Positions 7,266 through 15,436 of a DNA stretch of 23,489 bases are shown here, piece after piece. This DNA is from CAIYRG01 sp036273455 (GTDB lineage: Bacteria > Pseudomonadota > Alphaproteobacteria > Micropepsales > Micropepsaceae), in assembly GCA_036273455.1 (NCBI GenBank), contig DASUHP010000128.1, positions 1 through 23,489 of the forward strand, in the 5' to 3' direction. Within the stretch, counting starts at the first letter, position 1. Every line of letters starts with the position of its first letter. The notes beneath the pieces are model-generated. The model was not told the DNA's origin, ran no database searches, and saw only the letters and a list, made by a program, of their open reading frames with translations. A program made the translations under genes and the position numbers.

Positions 7266-7379
7266 GAATTATCACAACTCGCGCATCCGTGCACGCCGGT
7301 TCGGCGCTTCACCCTTGCCGCCCTACGAGCTTCGGGCGCATTCTCACCGGGCTGTCACGGCGTTGCAAAGAGCAGTTCG

Positions 7380-8189
7380 ATGTCCCGCGTTGCTGCCATT
7401 TCGCTTTTGGTACTTGGCCTTACAACGGGCAGCGCCACGGCCGGCATCATTGTCTCTTCCACCCAGACGCAGCTTCCGGGCCGCCAGACCGTGCCGGTAA
7501 CGGCCTATATTGAAGGGGACCGGTTCAAGCTGACGATGCCCCAAATGACCATCATTTACCGTGCCGATTTGAACCGGCTGTGGGCGGCGGATTTGTCCCG
7601 GCAGGTTTATTACGAGCTCACGCCGGAAACCATGCGCCAGTTCGGCGGTATTACGGCCGAGCTCAACGCCGCTCAGGCGCAGCTTAAGGACACGATCTCG
7701 CAGCTTCCTCCAGACCAGCAGGCGCAGATCGAAAGCCTGCTCGGCAGCATTGGTGCGAATCCCTCTGCACCGGATGCGCCGCCAGCGAAGCCGGTCTTTA
7801 TCAAGCTGGGCGGAAGCAAGACGGTGGCCGGATACAGCTGCGATCTTTACCGCAAGACCCTGAATGGCCAGCAGCAGGCGGATTTTTGTATCTCGCCCGC
7901 ATCATCCGCCGGGTTCGATGCCACTGATTTCCGCGTGTTTGACCGCTTCTCCGATTTCGCGGCGCCCATGATGTCCTCCCATCTGATTCCCCACATCGAC
8001 GATCTGGATTGGGGTGGCATGCACCGGGCGCTCGGCTTTGCCGGAATCCCTTTAGACGTTGTCGCTTACGACCGCGGCAGGCCGGATATCGAGGAAACGG
8101 TCACCAAAGTCGTACGCGCGCCGATTCCCGCTAACGCTTTTGATCTCCCGGCAGGGCTGACCAAACAGGACCTCGGCGTCGTCCACTGA
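7380..8189 (+). CDS. exported DUF4412-like protein, function unknown
   Basis: This 269-aa protein begins MSRVAAISLLVLGLTTGSATAG, a signal peptide with probable cleavage after ATA; no lipobox Cys is visible. The mature part has the order seen in DUF4412-type proteins: an exposed strand segment (GIIVSSTQTQ), VTAYIEGDRFKLTMPQMTIIYRADLNRLWAADLSRQVYYELTP (a gel-like 'iidl...K.Y.el' block, about residues 44-83), and later VAGYSCDLYRKTLNGQQQADFCISP, where two Cys could form a disulfide. A Gln- and Pro-rich linker lies at about 95-140. ATG 7380 has AAAGAG at 7367-7372. It is transcribed away from the 6590-7210 gene, and both encode exported proteins, so a shared envelope role is possible. The family assignment is by eye only. 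Confidence 0.7.
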   Translation: MSRVAAISLLVLGLTTGSATAGIIVSSTQTQLPGRQTVPVTAYIEGDRFKLTMPQMTIIYRADLNRLWAADLSRQVYYELTPETMRQFGGITAELNAAQAQLKDTISQLPPDQQAQIESLLGSIGANPSAPDAPPAKPVFIKLGGSKTVAGYSCDLYRKTLNGQQQADFCISPASSAGFDATDFRVFDRFSDFAAPMMSSHLIPHIDDLDWGGMHRALGFAGIPLDVVAYDRGRPDIEETVTKVVRAPIPANAFDLPAGLTKQDLGVVH

Positions 8190-8271
8190 TCTGAACCGGG
8201 TATTCCCACCTGCCTCCTTTGTTTTTGCGACGTGGCTGCTCTAGCATCCGACAGCACCCGCGGAGCAAGGC

Positions 8272-9621
8272 ATGGCAAGCGATATCAGGACGGCGTTGCG
8301 TGACGGCCCGGTGACCATGCTTCAGATCGGCGTCGTCACGATCTGCACCCTGTTGAACATGATCGACGGCTTCGACGTGCTGGCGATTTCATTCACCGCG
8401 CCACTGATCGCCAAAGACTGGAACGTCGATCCGGTTTCACTCGGCATTCTTCTGTCTGCCGGCCTTGCGGGCATGGCGACAGGATCGTTATTTCTGTCGC
8501 CGCTCGCCGATCTTATCGGCCGCCGCGCTGTCCTGTTGCTGTGCACCGTCGTGGTCAGCTTCGGCATGCTGGGCTCGGCAGTGACCGGATCAGTGGCGAC
8601 GCTCGCCCTTTTCCGGCTGATCACCGGCATCGGCATTGGCGGGGTTCTCTCCAGCGGCAACACTCTGTTGTCGGAATATGCGCCGCAGCGTTGGCGCGAT
8701 CTGTCGATTTCTTTCATGGTTGTCGGATATTCGGGCGGCGCCATCGTTGGCGGTTCGATTTCCGCCGCCCTGATTACGTTGTTCGGCTGGCGATCCGCTT
8801 TCGTCTTCGGCGGAATCTGCTCGACCCTGCTCATCCCGGCAGTTATCCGGCTCCCGGAATCGCTGGATTTCGTCATTGCGCGCAATGGCAGGAATGTGCT
8901 TGCGCAGGTCAACTCCGTCATGGGCCGCCTCGGCCATCCTCCTGTTACCCAAGTGCCCAAAATTGACCGCGAAGAGGCGGGGACAAAGGCGGTGTTCGGT
9001 GTCTTTGACCGGCGCTTTCTCGGCGGCACCATGCGGATCTGCATCAGCTATTTCATGCTGATGCTGAGCTTTTACTTTGTGATGTCGTGGACGCCCAAAA
9101 ACCTGGTCGATCTCGGCTTCAGCGTCAGCGAAGGAATTTATGCCTCGGTACTGCTGAATGCAGGCGGAATTGTTGGCGGGCTGATGTTTGGCTTCATTGC
9201 GCGCAAGACCGGAGCACGCGTGATTTCCGTCTGGCTGCTGGTGGCGCTATTTGCTTCGGTGGTGGCCTTTGGCGCGCTCAAGCAAGGCATTGTGCCGGTG
9301 ATGACCGGCGCCACCGTCATGGGATTCTTTATGATTGGCTCGATGGCGAGTCTCTATGCGATCGTGCCGCGTATCTATCCGGCCCGCGTGCGCAATACCG
9401 GCACGGGATTGGCGATCGGATTTGGCCGCCTTGGCGCGGTGGCGGGTCCCTGGCTGGGCGGCGTGTTGATCGCCGCCGGGTGGCAGCGCTTCACCTATTA
9501 CGCGGTATTGGCAATCCCCATTCTGCTGGCGGCCGCAGCGGTGCGTCACATTCCGCTGCTTGCCTCAACGGAAGAGGAGGCGACCCAGCCATCCACGGAA
9601 GCCTTGAGACCGGCCGAGTAA
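8272..9621 (+). CDS. MFS transporter, aromatic acid:H+ symporter (AAHS) type
   Basis: This 449-aa inner-membrane protein has about 12 hydrophobic segments. DGFD (32-35) in the first membrane helix is the signature of AAHS transporters such as PcaK, where these acidic residues are needed for uptake of 4-hydroxybenzoate and protocatechuate. The loop 2-3 motif LADLIGRR (78-85) and FRLITGIGIGGVLSSGNTLLSEYAP in helix 4-5 follow the same family. A repeat of the motif, FGFIARKTGARV, lies at the second half. ATG 8272 has GGAG at 8262-8265, six bases before. It stands alone, 82 bases after the DUF4412-like gene and convergent with a short gene. The substrate is probably an aromatic acid; linkage to the lig operon 1.7 kb upstream supports this but does not identify it. 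Confidence 0.88.
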   Translation: MASDIRTALRDGPVTMLQIGVVTICTLLNMIDGFDVLAISFTAPLIAKDWNVDPVSLGILLSAGLAGMATGSLFLSPLADLIGRRAVLLLCTVVVSFGMLGSAVTGSVATLALFRLITGIGIGGVLSSGNTLLSEYAPQRWRDLSISFMVVGYSGGAIVGGSISAALITLFGWRSAFVFGGICSTLLIPAVIRLPESLDFVIARNGRNVLAQVNSVMGRLGHPPVTQVPKIDREEAGTKAVFGVFDRRFLGGTMRICISYFMLMLSFYFVMSWTPKNLVDLGFSVSEGIYASVLLNAGGIVGGLMFGFIARKTGARVISVWLLVALFASVVAFGALKQGIVPVMTGATVMGFFMIGSMASLYAIVPRIYPARVRNTGTGLAIGFGRLGAVAGPWLGGVLIAAGWQRFTYYAVLAIPILLAAAAVRHIPLLASTEEEATQPSTEALRPAE

Positions 9622-9622
9622 A

Positions 9623-9778
9623 TCAACCGCGCCCGGCCTGTTCGGCCAATTCCTCATACTCGCCGGCAACGGTTAGCAGCAGTTTCCGGCTTTCGGGGTC
9701 GTCCACTTGTTCGGCCAGCATGCGCAGCTGTTGCGCGCGAGCGCGGTATTGGCTCGCCGAATTCTCGCGATCATTCAT
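9623..9778 (-). CDS. short helical protein, function unknown
   Basis: This 51-aa frame starts MNDRENSASQYRARAQQLRM and ends EYEELAEQAGRG. It is rich in Ala, Gln, Glu, Arg and Leu and has two predicted amphipathic helices (SQYRARAQQLRMLAEQ and SRKLLLTVAGEYEELAEQ) broken by VDDPE. The pattern is typical of very common short alphaproteobacterial proteins of the form 'YR..A..L..lA....dp..r..ll..A..ye.LA'. Its ATG overlaps the stop of the upstream gene by 8 bases, so translation is probably coupled. Its stop is one base from the stop of the MFS gene. No function is known to me for this type. Confidence 0.65.
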   Translation of the reverse strand: MNDRENSASQYRARAQQLRMLAEQVDDPESRKLLLTVAGEYEELAEQAGRG

Positions 9779-10022
9779 GGCTTTCAAAGGACCGTCGCAC
9801 ATCCTCTGCCCGGTTCGGCCTTGTCGTCATTGAGTTGGGACTGGCTGGGCGGTTCGGATCCGGTTCCGGAGGGATCAGAGACAGCCATTGCCGGGCGAGA
9901 CGAAGCCACACAGTCTTCAGCTCGCGATTGCCCGAGCACTCTGCCATCTGCCGGCAATAATCTGCTTTGTGGGTGAAATCCTCGTATGCCGATGTCACGC
10001 TTATGACCTGCCCTAATTGCAT
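9771..10022 (-). CDS. short conserved-type alphaproteobacterial protein, function unknown
   Basis: This is an 83-aa frame from ATG 10022. A core of about 35 residues, YEDFTHKADYCRQMAECSG then TVWLRLARQWLSLI, matches the pattern of short alphaproteobacterial proteins with 'A.eyr.mAe......lk..wl.lA..Wl.LA'. The last 33 residues are Pro-, Asn- and Arg-rich and look disordered. The start is uncertain: the GTG at 9998 has AGGGCAGG eight bases upstream and would give a 75-aa protein; the ATG at 10022 has no good ribosome site. It precedes and overlaps the 51-aa gene, which has a related helix pattern, and is divergent from trpF. Function unknown. Confidence 0.6.
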   Translation of the reverse strand: MQLGQVISVTSAYEDFTHKADYCRQMAECSGNRELKTVWLRLARQWLSLIPPEPDPNRPASPNSMTTRPNRAEDVRRSFESHE

Positions 10023-10135
10023 TTTTACGCCCGTCGCTGGCTTCGGTTCCCGGTGGCCGATCAAAGATGGAGCCGAGCGGCGTCCAGCCCGCCCGGGGGC
10101 TTTCGGAGCCCGCCCATTTCGTCCATAAGCCGCGC

Positions 10136-10810
10136 ATGGAGCTGCGGGTAAAGATTTGCGGCATTAGCAGCATGGAGGCGGCCATGGCCGCCGTCGCGTG
10201 CGGCGCGGATTTTGGCGGACTGATGTTCTTCCCTCCAAGCCCCCGTCATACCGGCTTCGACCGCGCGGCTCGCCTGGCAGAGATATTGCGCGGCAAGGTG
10301 CAGATCGTTTCTGTAGTGGTCAATCCGGATGATGCGCTGATCGCCGAACTCACTGCCCGCATACGACCCGATGTGATCCAGTTGCATGGCGATGAATCGC
10401 CGCCGCGCGCAGCAGCGATCGCAAATCTCTCCGGCACGCCCGTCATGAAAGTTCTTGCCGTCTCGTCTCCAGAAGATGTCCGGCGCGCGCATGACTATCG
10501 CGGGGTCGCGGATTACATCCTGTTCGATTCCCGTCCCGGGCCTGCGGCCGAAAGACCGGGCGGCGTCGGCCTCGCATTCGATTGGCGCATGCTGTCGGGA
10601 CTCAGGCTCGAGCGCCCATGGGGCATCGCGGGCGGTTTGAACGGGGAGAATGTCGCGCGTGCGATCGCGATTGCGAACCCGGGATTTGTTGATGCGTCTT
10701 CCGGAGTTGAAGATGCACCGGGGCAAAAGAACCGCGAAAAGATCGCCGCGTTTATCAGTGCCGCGCGCGGAGCAGCGGCGGCACCTCAAACCGTGGACCA
10801 GCGCGCGTGA
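10136..10810 (+). CDS. trpF: phosphoribosylanthranilate isomerase (TrpF)
   Basis: This (beta/alpha)8-barrel enzyme converts N-(5'-phosphoribosyl)anthranilate to CdRP, the third step of tryptophan synthesis. The 224-aa protein has the general base Cys8 in VKICGIS, general acid Asp131 in ILFDSR, GADFGGLMFFPPSPRH (24-38), VIQLHGDES (80-88), the phosphate-binding GIAGGLNGENV (163-173) and VDASSGVED.PGQKN at the end. ATG 10136 places VKICG close to the N-terminus as in the family; the frame is open to an earlier ATG at 10067, which would add 23 non-conserved residues. Neither has a clear ribosome site. It is the first gene of the trpF-trpB-trpA-accD-folC unit. No Trp-rich leader peptide is visible upstream. 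Confidence 0.93.
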   Translation: MELRVKICGISSMEAAMAAVACGADFGGLMFFPPSPRHTGFDRAARLAEILRGKVQIVSVVVNPDDALIAELTARIRPDVIQLHGDESPPRAAAIANLSGTPVMKVLAVSSPEDVRRAHDYRGVADYILFDSRPGPAAERPGGVGLAFDWRMLSGLRLERPWGIAGGLNGENVARAIAIANPGFVDASSGVEDAPGQKNREKIAAFISAARGAAAAPQTVDQRA

Positions 10811-12021
10811 ATCTCGCCCCGAACAGCTTTCGTTCCGGTCCGGACGAATCCGGCCATTTCGGCTCATTCGGCGGACGCTACGTTGCCGAAACACTGATGC
10901 CATTGCTGCTTCAGCTCGAACAGGCCTGGCATGCGGCGAAGGACGATCGGAGTTTTCAGAGCGAATTGTCGGCGCTGCTGCAAAATTATGCGGGCCGGCC
11001 AAGCCCGCTCTACTTTGCCGAACGGCTCACGCACCGTCTCGGCGGCGCAAGAATCTACTTCAAGCGCGAAGACCTGAATCACACCGGCGCGCATAAGATC
11101 AACAATTGCCTCGGCCAGGTGCTGCTGGCGCGGCGAATGGGGAAAACGCGGATTATCGCCGAAACCGGCGCCGGCCAGCACGGTGTTGCGACGGCGACCG
11201 TGGCGGCGCGATTTGGCTTGCCCTGCGTCGTCTATATGGGCGAGGTCGATATGGACCGGCAGAGGCCCAATGTGTTTCGCATGAATCTGTTGGGCGCCGA
11301 AGTCCGCGGCGTCTCATCGGGCTCCCGAACGCTCAAGGATGCGATGAACGAAGCCCTGCGCGATTGGGTCGCCAACGTGGAGGACACGTTCTACATCATC
11401 GGTTCGGCGGCCGGACCCCATCCCTATCCGGCGATGGTTCGCGATTTCCAGACCGTAATCGGCGAAGAAACCCGCAGCCAGATGTTGGAAGCCGAAGGCA
11501 GATTGCCCGATCTCCTGATTGCCTGCGTCGGCGGCGGCTCCAACGCGATCGGTCTGTTCCATCCTTTCCTGGATGATCGCGAAGTTGGCATCACCGGTGT
11601 TGAAGCGGCGGGCGAGGGCATTGAAACCAGACAACACGCTGCGACCATGTCCAAGGGCAGCCCGGGCGTGCTGCACGGCGCCCGCTCCTATCTCTTGCAG
11701 GACAGCGACGGTCAGGTGCTCGAGGCACATTCCATTTCGGCCGGACTGGACTATCCCGGCGTCGGTCCGGAACATTCCTGGCTGAAAGACTCCGGCCGGG
11801 TCGACTATGTTTCCGTCACCGATCGTGAAGCATTGGATGCTTTTCAACTGACCTGCCGTCTGGAAGGTATTATTCCCGCACTCGAATCGGCACATGCCAT
11901 CGCACAGGTAATGAAAATGGCTCCCGCCATGCCGCCGGACCGTCTGATCGTTGTTGGGTTGTCGGGCCGCGGCGACAAGGACGTGTTCACCGTGGCCAAA
12001 GCGTTGGGTTACGACTTGTGA
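10807..12021 (+). CDS. trpB: tryptophan synthase beta chain (TrpB)
   Basis: This PLP enzyme condenses indole, channelled from TrpA, with serine to give tryptophan. It has 404 residues, normal for the TrpB1 type. The Schiff-base Lys97 lies in NHTGAHKINN, followed by ETGAGQHGVATAT (119-131), the loop GGGSNAIG (242-249) that binds the PLP phosphate, and HSISAGLDYPGVGPEHSWL. LSGRGDKD near the C-terminus is the usual ending block. The GTG start at 10807 shares bases with the trpF stop (GTGA), and the N-terminal GHFGSFGGRYVAETL fits the family, so translation is coupled to trpF. Confidence 0.97.
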   Translation: MNLAPNSFRSGPDESGHFGSFGGRYVAETLMPLLLQLEQAWHAAKDDRSFQSELSALLQNYAGRPSPLYFAERLTHRLGGARIYFKREDLNHTGAHKINNCLGQVLLARRMGKTRIIAETGAGQHGVATATVAARFGLPCVVYMGEVDMDRQRPNVFRMNLLGAEVRGVSSGSRTLKDAMNEALRDWVANVEDTFYIIGSAAGPHPYPAMVRDFQTVIGEETRSQMLEAEGRLPDLLIACVGGGSNAIGLFHPFLDDREVGITGVEAAGEGIETRQHAATMSKGSPGVLHGARSYLLQDSDGQVLEAHSISAGLDYPGVGPEHSWLKDSGRVDYVSVTDREALDAFQLTCRLEGIIPALESAHAIAQVMKMAPAMPPDRLIVVGLSGRGDKDVFTVAKALGYDL

Positions 12022-12878
12022 ATACGGCCGCGGTAAAATCAGAGGCCATGAAAAGCCGGATCGATTCGCGTTTCGCGGAACTGCGCGCGCTCAATCGCGC
12101 TGCATTCATTCCCTTCATCACGGCGGGAGATCCCGATCCGGAGACGTCGCTCGAGATACTGCAGCATCTGCCTGGCGCAGGCGCCGACCTGATCGAACTC
12201 GGCATTCCGTTTTCCGACCCGATGGCCGATGGGCCCGCAATTCAGGCGTCCTCGCTGAGAGCGCTGAAATCGGGAATGACGCTGAAGACCGTGTTGCATC
12301 TGGTCGAGCGTTTTCGCGGCCATGACGATGTCACGCCGCTGGTGCTAATGGGCTATTACAATCCCATCCACGCTTATGGCGCGCACAACTTCCTGCGCGA
12401 TGCCGGCCATGCCGGCGTCGACGGGCTCATCATTGTCGATCTCGCACCCGAAGAAGGTGCGGAGCTACAGGCCGCCGCCAACCGGAACGGTATCGACATC
12501 ATCCGGCTGGCGGCGCCGACAACGACGGATGAACGCCTGAAAACCGTGCTGAAGGGCGCCAGTGGCTTTCTCTATTACGTGTCCGTCACCGGCGTCACCG
12601 GGACCAAAGCAATTCTGATCGACAACGTCGCGGCGGCGATTTCGCGAATCCGGGCGAAGACCCGGCTGCCCTGCGCAGTCGGATTCGGCATCCGTACACC
12701 GGATCAGGCGGCCGCGATCGCGCGCATTGCCGACGCCGCCGTTGTCGGATCTGCCCTCGTTCAATGCATTGCCGGCGCAATTGGCAACGACAAGCGCGGT
12801 GGCGCCGCGCGGCAGACGCTGCAACTATGCCGGTCGCTCGCGGATGCCGTTCACCACGCCCGGGAAAAATCCAAATGA
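12018..12878 (+). CDS. trpA: tryptophan synthase alpha chain (TrpA)
   Basis: This barrel enzyme cleaves indole-3-glycerol phosphate to indole and glyceraldehyde-3-phosphate and forms the alpha2-beta2 complex with TrpB. It has 286 residues from GTG 12018. The catalytic Glu60 and Asp71 lie in DLIELGIPFSDPMADGP; further landmarks are FIPFITAGDPD (30-40), PLVLMGYYNPI, GVDGLIIVDLAPEE, GFLYYVSVTGVTGTK and AVGFGIRTPDQA. The GTG overlaps the trpB stop by GTGA, like the other junctions here. The ATG at 12048 (276 aa) is a possible alternative and gives a start closer to many TrpA proteins, although AGAGG is only two bases before it. Confidence 0.96.
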   Translation: MNTAAVKSEAMKSRIDSRFAELRALNRAAFIPFITAGDPDPETSLEILQHLPGAGADLIELGIPFSDPMADGPAIQASSLRALKSGMTLKTVLHLVERFRGHDDVTPLVLMGYYNPIHAYGAHNFLRDAGHAGVDGLIIVDLAPEEGAELQAAANRNGIDIIRLAAPTTTDERLKTVLKGASGFLYYVSVTGVTGTKAILIDNVAAAISRIRAKTRLPCAVGFGIRTPDQAAAIARIADAAVVGSALVQCIAGAIGNDKRGGAARQTLQLCRSLADAVHHAREKSK

Positions 12879-13765
12879 ACTGGATCACGAATTTCGTCCG
12901 CCCAAGGATTAAAGGCCTGATGGGGACGAAGCAGTCCTCCCCGGACACGCTTTGGCACAAATGCACTGGCTGTGGCGAAATGGTGTTTCACCGTGATCTT
13001 GTCGCGGCGCAGAATGTCTGCCCGCAATGTGAACATCATATGCGGATCGGCCCCAAAGAGCGGTTCGCGGCATTGTTGGATGATGGTGAAGGCGAACGTC
13101 TGCCGTCGCCCGACGTGCCACAGGATCCGCTCAGGTTCCGCGATGACAAGCGTTACACCGACCGTCTGAAGGAGAACCGGGCAAAAACCGGGAATCATGA
13201 CGCGCTGATTTCGGCGAGAGGCGCTATCGGCGGTGTGCCGGTCGTTCTCGCCGTGCAGGATTTTTCGTTCATGGGCGGCTCACTCGGACTCGAGACGGGT
13301 GCGGCATTTGTCGAGGCGGCGCGGGTTGCGGTCGCCGAGCATCGGGCCCTGGTGCTGGTCGTGTCGTCCGGAGGTGCGCGCATGCAGGAGGGCATTCTCT
13401 CGCTGATGCAGATGCCCCGGACGACAATCGGCGTGAACATGATAAGAGACGCACATCTTCCCTACATCGTCGTGTTGACCGATCCGACGACAGGCGGCGT
13501 TTCCGCGTCCTATGCGATGCTCGGTGACGTCCAGATTGCCGAACCGGGCGCGCTGATCGGCTTTTCCGGCCCGCGGGTGATCGAGCAGACCATACGGGAG
13601 CGCCTGCCGGAAGGTTTTCAGCGTGCAGAATATCTGCTGGAACACGGAATGATCGACATGATCGTGCACCGCCATGAATTGAAAGCCCGGCTCGCGACAT
13701 TGCTTCGGCTGCTGACCAAGCAGGCCGCGCCGGAACCCGCGGCGGCAACCCTGAACGGATCATGA
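12875..13765 (+). CDS. accD: acetyl-CoA carboxylase carboxyltransferase beta subunit (AccD)
   Basis: With AccA this subunit moves the carboxyl group from carboxybiotin to acetyl-CoA, making malonyl-CoA for fatty-acid synthesis. From ATG 12875 it has 296 residues. The N-terminal zinc ribbon has Cys30, Cys33, Cys49 and Cys52 (CTGC and CPQC), followed by the crotonase-fold domain with DFSFMGGSLGLETGAAFVEAA, VVSSGGARMQEGILSLMQM, VLTDPTTGGVSASYAMLGD and GFSGPRVIEQTIRERLPEGFQ. The ATG overlaps the trpA stop (ATGA). The last residues (PEPAAATLNGS) are a short disordered tail. The position between trpA and folC is a well-known alphaproteobacterial arrangement. Confidence 0.97.
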   Translation: MNWITNFVRPRIKGLMGTKQSSPDTLWHKCTGCGEMVFHRDLVAAQNVCPQCEHHMRIGPKERFAALLDDGEGERLPSPDVPQDPLRFRDDKRYTDRLKENRAKTGNHDALISARGAIGGVPVVLAVQDFSFMGGSLGLETGAAFVEAARVAVAEHRALVLVVSSGGARMQEGILSLMQMPRTTIGVNMIRDAHLPYIVVLTDPTTGGVSASYAMLGDVQIAEPGALIGFSGPRVIEQTIRERLPEGFQRAEYLLEHGMIDMIVHRHELKARLATLLRLLTKQAAPEPAAATLNGS

Positions 13766-15075
13766 CGTCGGCCGACGGCAGCGACGCCATCCTGCAAAGG
13801 CTTCTGTCGCTGCACCCCAAGCGAATCGATCTGGTACTCGACCGTGTCCAGCGCCTGCTCGACCGTCTCGGGCATCCTGAACGGCGCATTCCGCCGGTCA
13901 TTCATGTCGCAGGCACGAACGGAAAGGGATCGGTCTGTGCATTCCTGCGCGCCATGCTGGAAGGCTCCGGCTACAGCGTGCATGTCTACACGTCCCCGCA
14001 TCTGGTGCGTTTTCACGAACGGATCCGGATCGCCGGTCATTTGATTTCCGAAGAGGAGCTGTCTGCGACACTGGAAGAATGCGAGATCGCCAATGCAGGC
14101 GAGCCCATTACTTTCTTCGAGATCACGACCGCTGCGGCGTTCCTCGCCTTCTCGCGTCATCGCGCCGATGTGACGATTCTGGAAGTCGGACTTGGCGGGC
14201 GATTCGACGCGACCAACGTGATCGATCCGGTTGCGGCATGCGTGACGCCGGTGGCGCTGGATCATCAGGAATTTCTCGGGGACTCACTTGCGGCCATTGC
14301 CACCGAGAAAGCGGGAATCATAAAAGCCGGCCGGCACGCCATTCTCGGGCCCCAGGACGACGAGGCAAAGGCCGTCCTGATGCGCCGGGCCGATCAACTC
14401 GGCGCGCCGCTTTACGTGTTTGGCGAAGATTTTTCCGGCTACGCTGAGCACGGAAGGCTGGTCTATCAGGACTCCGACGGACTGCTCGATCTGCCGCTGC
14501 CGAAACTGCCTGGCCGCCATCAGATGGCAAATGCGGCAACCGCAATCGCCGCGTTGCGCCGCATCGGCGGGCGTTATGCCACCGAGAGCGGTATCGAATG
14601 GGGACTGAAAAATGTCGAATGGGCCGCGCGAATGCAGCGGCTCACCCGCGGTCCGCTGATCGACGCCGCTCCGGAAGGCGCCGAAATCTGGCTTGATGGC
14701 GGGCACAATCCGCATGGCGGTGCCGTCGTCGCGCAGACCATGGCCGATTTCGAGGAGCGCGCACCCAAGCCGCTCTACGTCATTTGCGGCATGCTGAAGA
14801 CGAAAGACGCGGTTGGCTATCTGTTGCCCTTCCGCGGCATCGCCAAACATGTCACGACGATTGCGATTGCGGGCGAGCAGGCGACTCTCGGGGCCGGAGC
14901 ACTTTATGACGCGGCGCGGATGGCGGGACTCGAAGCCTCACCGGCGGATGATTTGCTCGATGCGATGATGCAGGTCTCGGCCTGGAGCCGGGCGCGCGAG
15001 ATCGACGGCTCTCCGCGCATTCTGATTTGCGGCTCGCTCTATCTCGCCGGTCAGGTCCTGCGCGAAAACTCCTGA
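13762..15075 (+). CDS. folC: folylpolyglutamate synthase / dihydrofolate synthase (FolC)
   Basis: This Mur-ligase-family enzyme adds glutamate to dihydropteroate and to folates, using ATP. It has 437 residues. The P-loop is GTNGKGS at 51-57, followed by YTSPHLVRFHERI (about 75-87), FFEITTAAAFLAF, ILEVGLGGRFDATNVI, the DHQEFLGDSLAAIATEKAGIIK block, and LDGGHNPHG near residue 310, which are all FolC landmarks. It starts at ATG 13762, overlapping the accD stop (ATGA), and is the last gene of the trp-acc-fol unit. It ends 9 bases from the convergent trxA stop, and no separate terminator is visible in that gap. Confidence 0.96.
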   Translation: MTSADGSDAILQRLLSLHPKRIDLVLDRVQRLLDRLGHPERRIPPVIHVAGTNGKGSVCAFLRAMLEGSGYSVHVYTSPHLVRFHERIRIAGHLISEEELSATLEECEIANAGEPITFFEITTAAAFLAFSRHRADVTILEVGLGGRFDATNVIDPVAACVTPVALDHQEFLGDSLAAIATEKAGIIKAGRHAILGPQDDEAKAVLMRRADQLGAPLYVFGEDFSGYAEHGRLVYQDSDGLLDLPLPKLPGRHQMANAATAIAALRRIGGRYATESGIEWGLKNVEWAARMQRLTRGPLIDAAPEGAEIWLDGGHNPHGGAVVAQTMADFEERAPKPLYVICGMLKTKDAVGYLLPFRGIAKHVTTIAIAGEQATLGAGALYDAARMAGLEASPADDLLDAMMQVSAWSRAREIDGSPRILICGSLYLAGQVLRENS

Positions 15076-15084
15076 CGAAAACCC

Positions 15085-15405
15085 TCAGATGGACGCGTCG
15101 ATCCATTCCTTGATTTTGGTCTTGGGCAGCGCGCCGATCTTTGTCGCGGTCACCTGGCCATTGCGGAAAATCATCAAGGTCGGGATGCCGCGCACGCCAT
15201 AGCGTGTTGGCGTCTGCGGGTTTTCGTCGATATTCATCTTCGCGACAGTGACCTTGCCGTCATATTCACTCGCGAGTTCTTCCAGCGACGGTGCAATCAT
15301 CCGGCACGGACCGCACCATTCCGCCCAGAAATCCACCACGACCGGTGTCCGCGAATCCAGGACATCGGTCTGAAAGCTTTGATCGGTGACGGTTTTCTGA
15401 GCCAT
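15085..15405 (-). CDS. trxA: thioredoxin (TrxA)
   Basis: This 106-aa cytoplasmic dithiol-disulfide oxidoreductase reduces protein disulfides and is the electron donor for ribonucleotide reductase and others. The active site is WCGPC (30-34, Cys31 and Cys34), preceded by VVVDFWAEW, and the cis-proline Pro75 lies in RGIPTL. Length and order match canonical TrxA. AGAGG six bases upstream of ATG 15405 is a fair ribosome site. It lies 46 bases after addA in the same direction and has a good promoter of its own overlapping the end of addA. Confidence 0.97.
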   Translation of the reverse strand: MAQKTVTDQSFQTDVLDSRTPVVVDFWAEWCGPCRMIAPSLEELASEYDGKVTVAKMNIDENPQTPTRYGVRGIPTLMIFRNGQVTATKIGALPKTKIKEWIDASI

Positions 15406-15436
15406 GAATGCCTCTGTTATGAGTCTTTAACAATAG

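Noticed and set aside
7263..7274. TGAGAATTATCA as a Fur-type iron box.
   Set aside because: Only a short AT-rich near-palindrome; it does not reach the 19-base Fur pattern and no iron gene is adjacent.
8219..8247. TTTGTT-N17-TAGCAT as the promoter of the MFS gene.
   Set aside because: Correct spacing but poor match to both boxes; not enough to list as a feature.
10023..10135. Trp attenuator or leader peptide before trpF.
   Set aside because: No run of Trp codons and no terminator/antiterminator hairpins could be seen.
15427..15434. TTAACAAT as a CtrA half-site at the trxA promoter.
   Set aside because: One mismatch to the half-site, and the second TTAA at the required spacing is missing.
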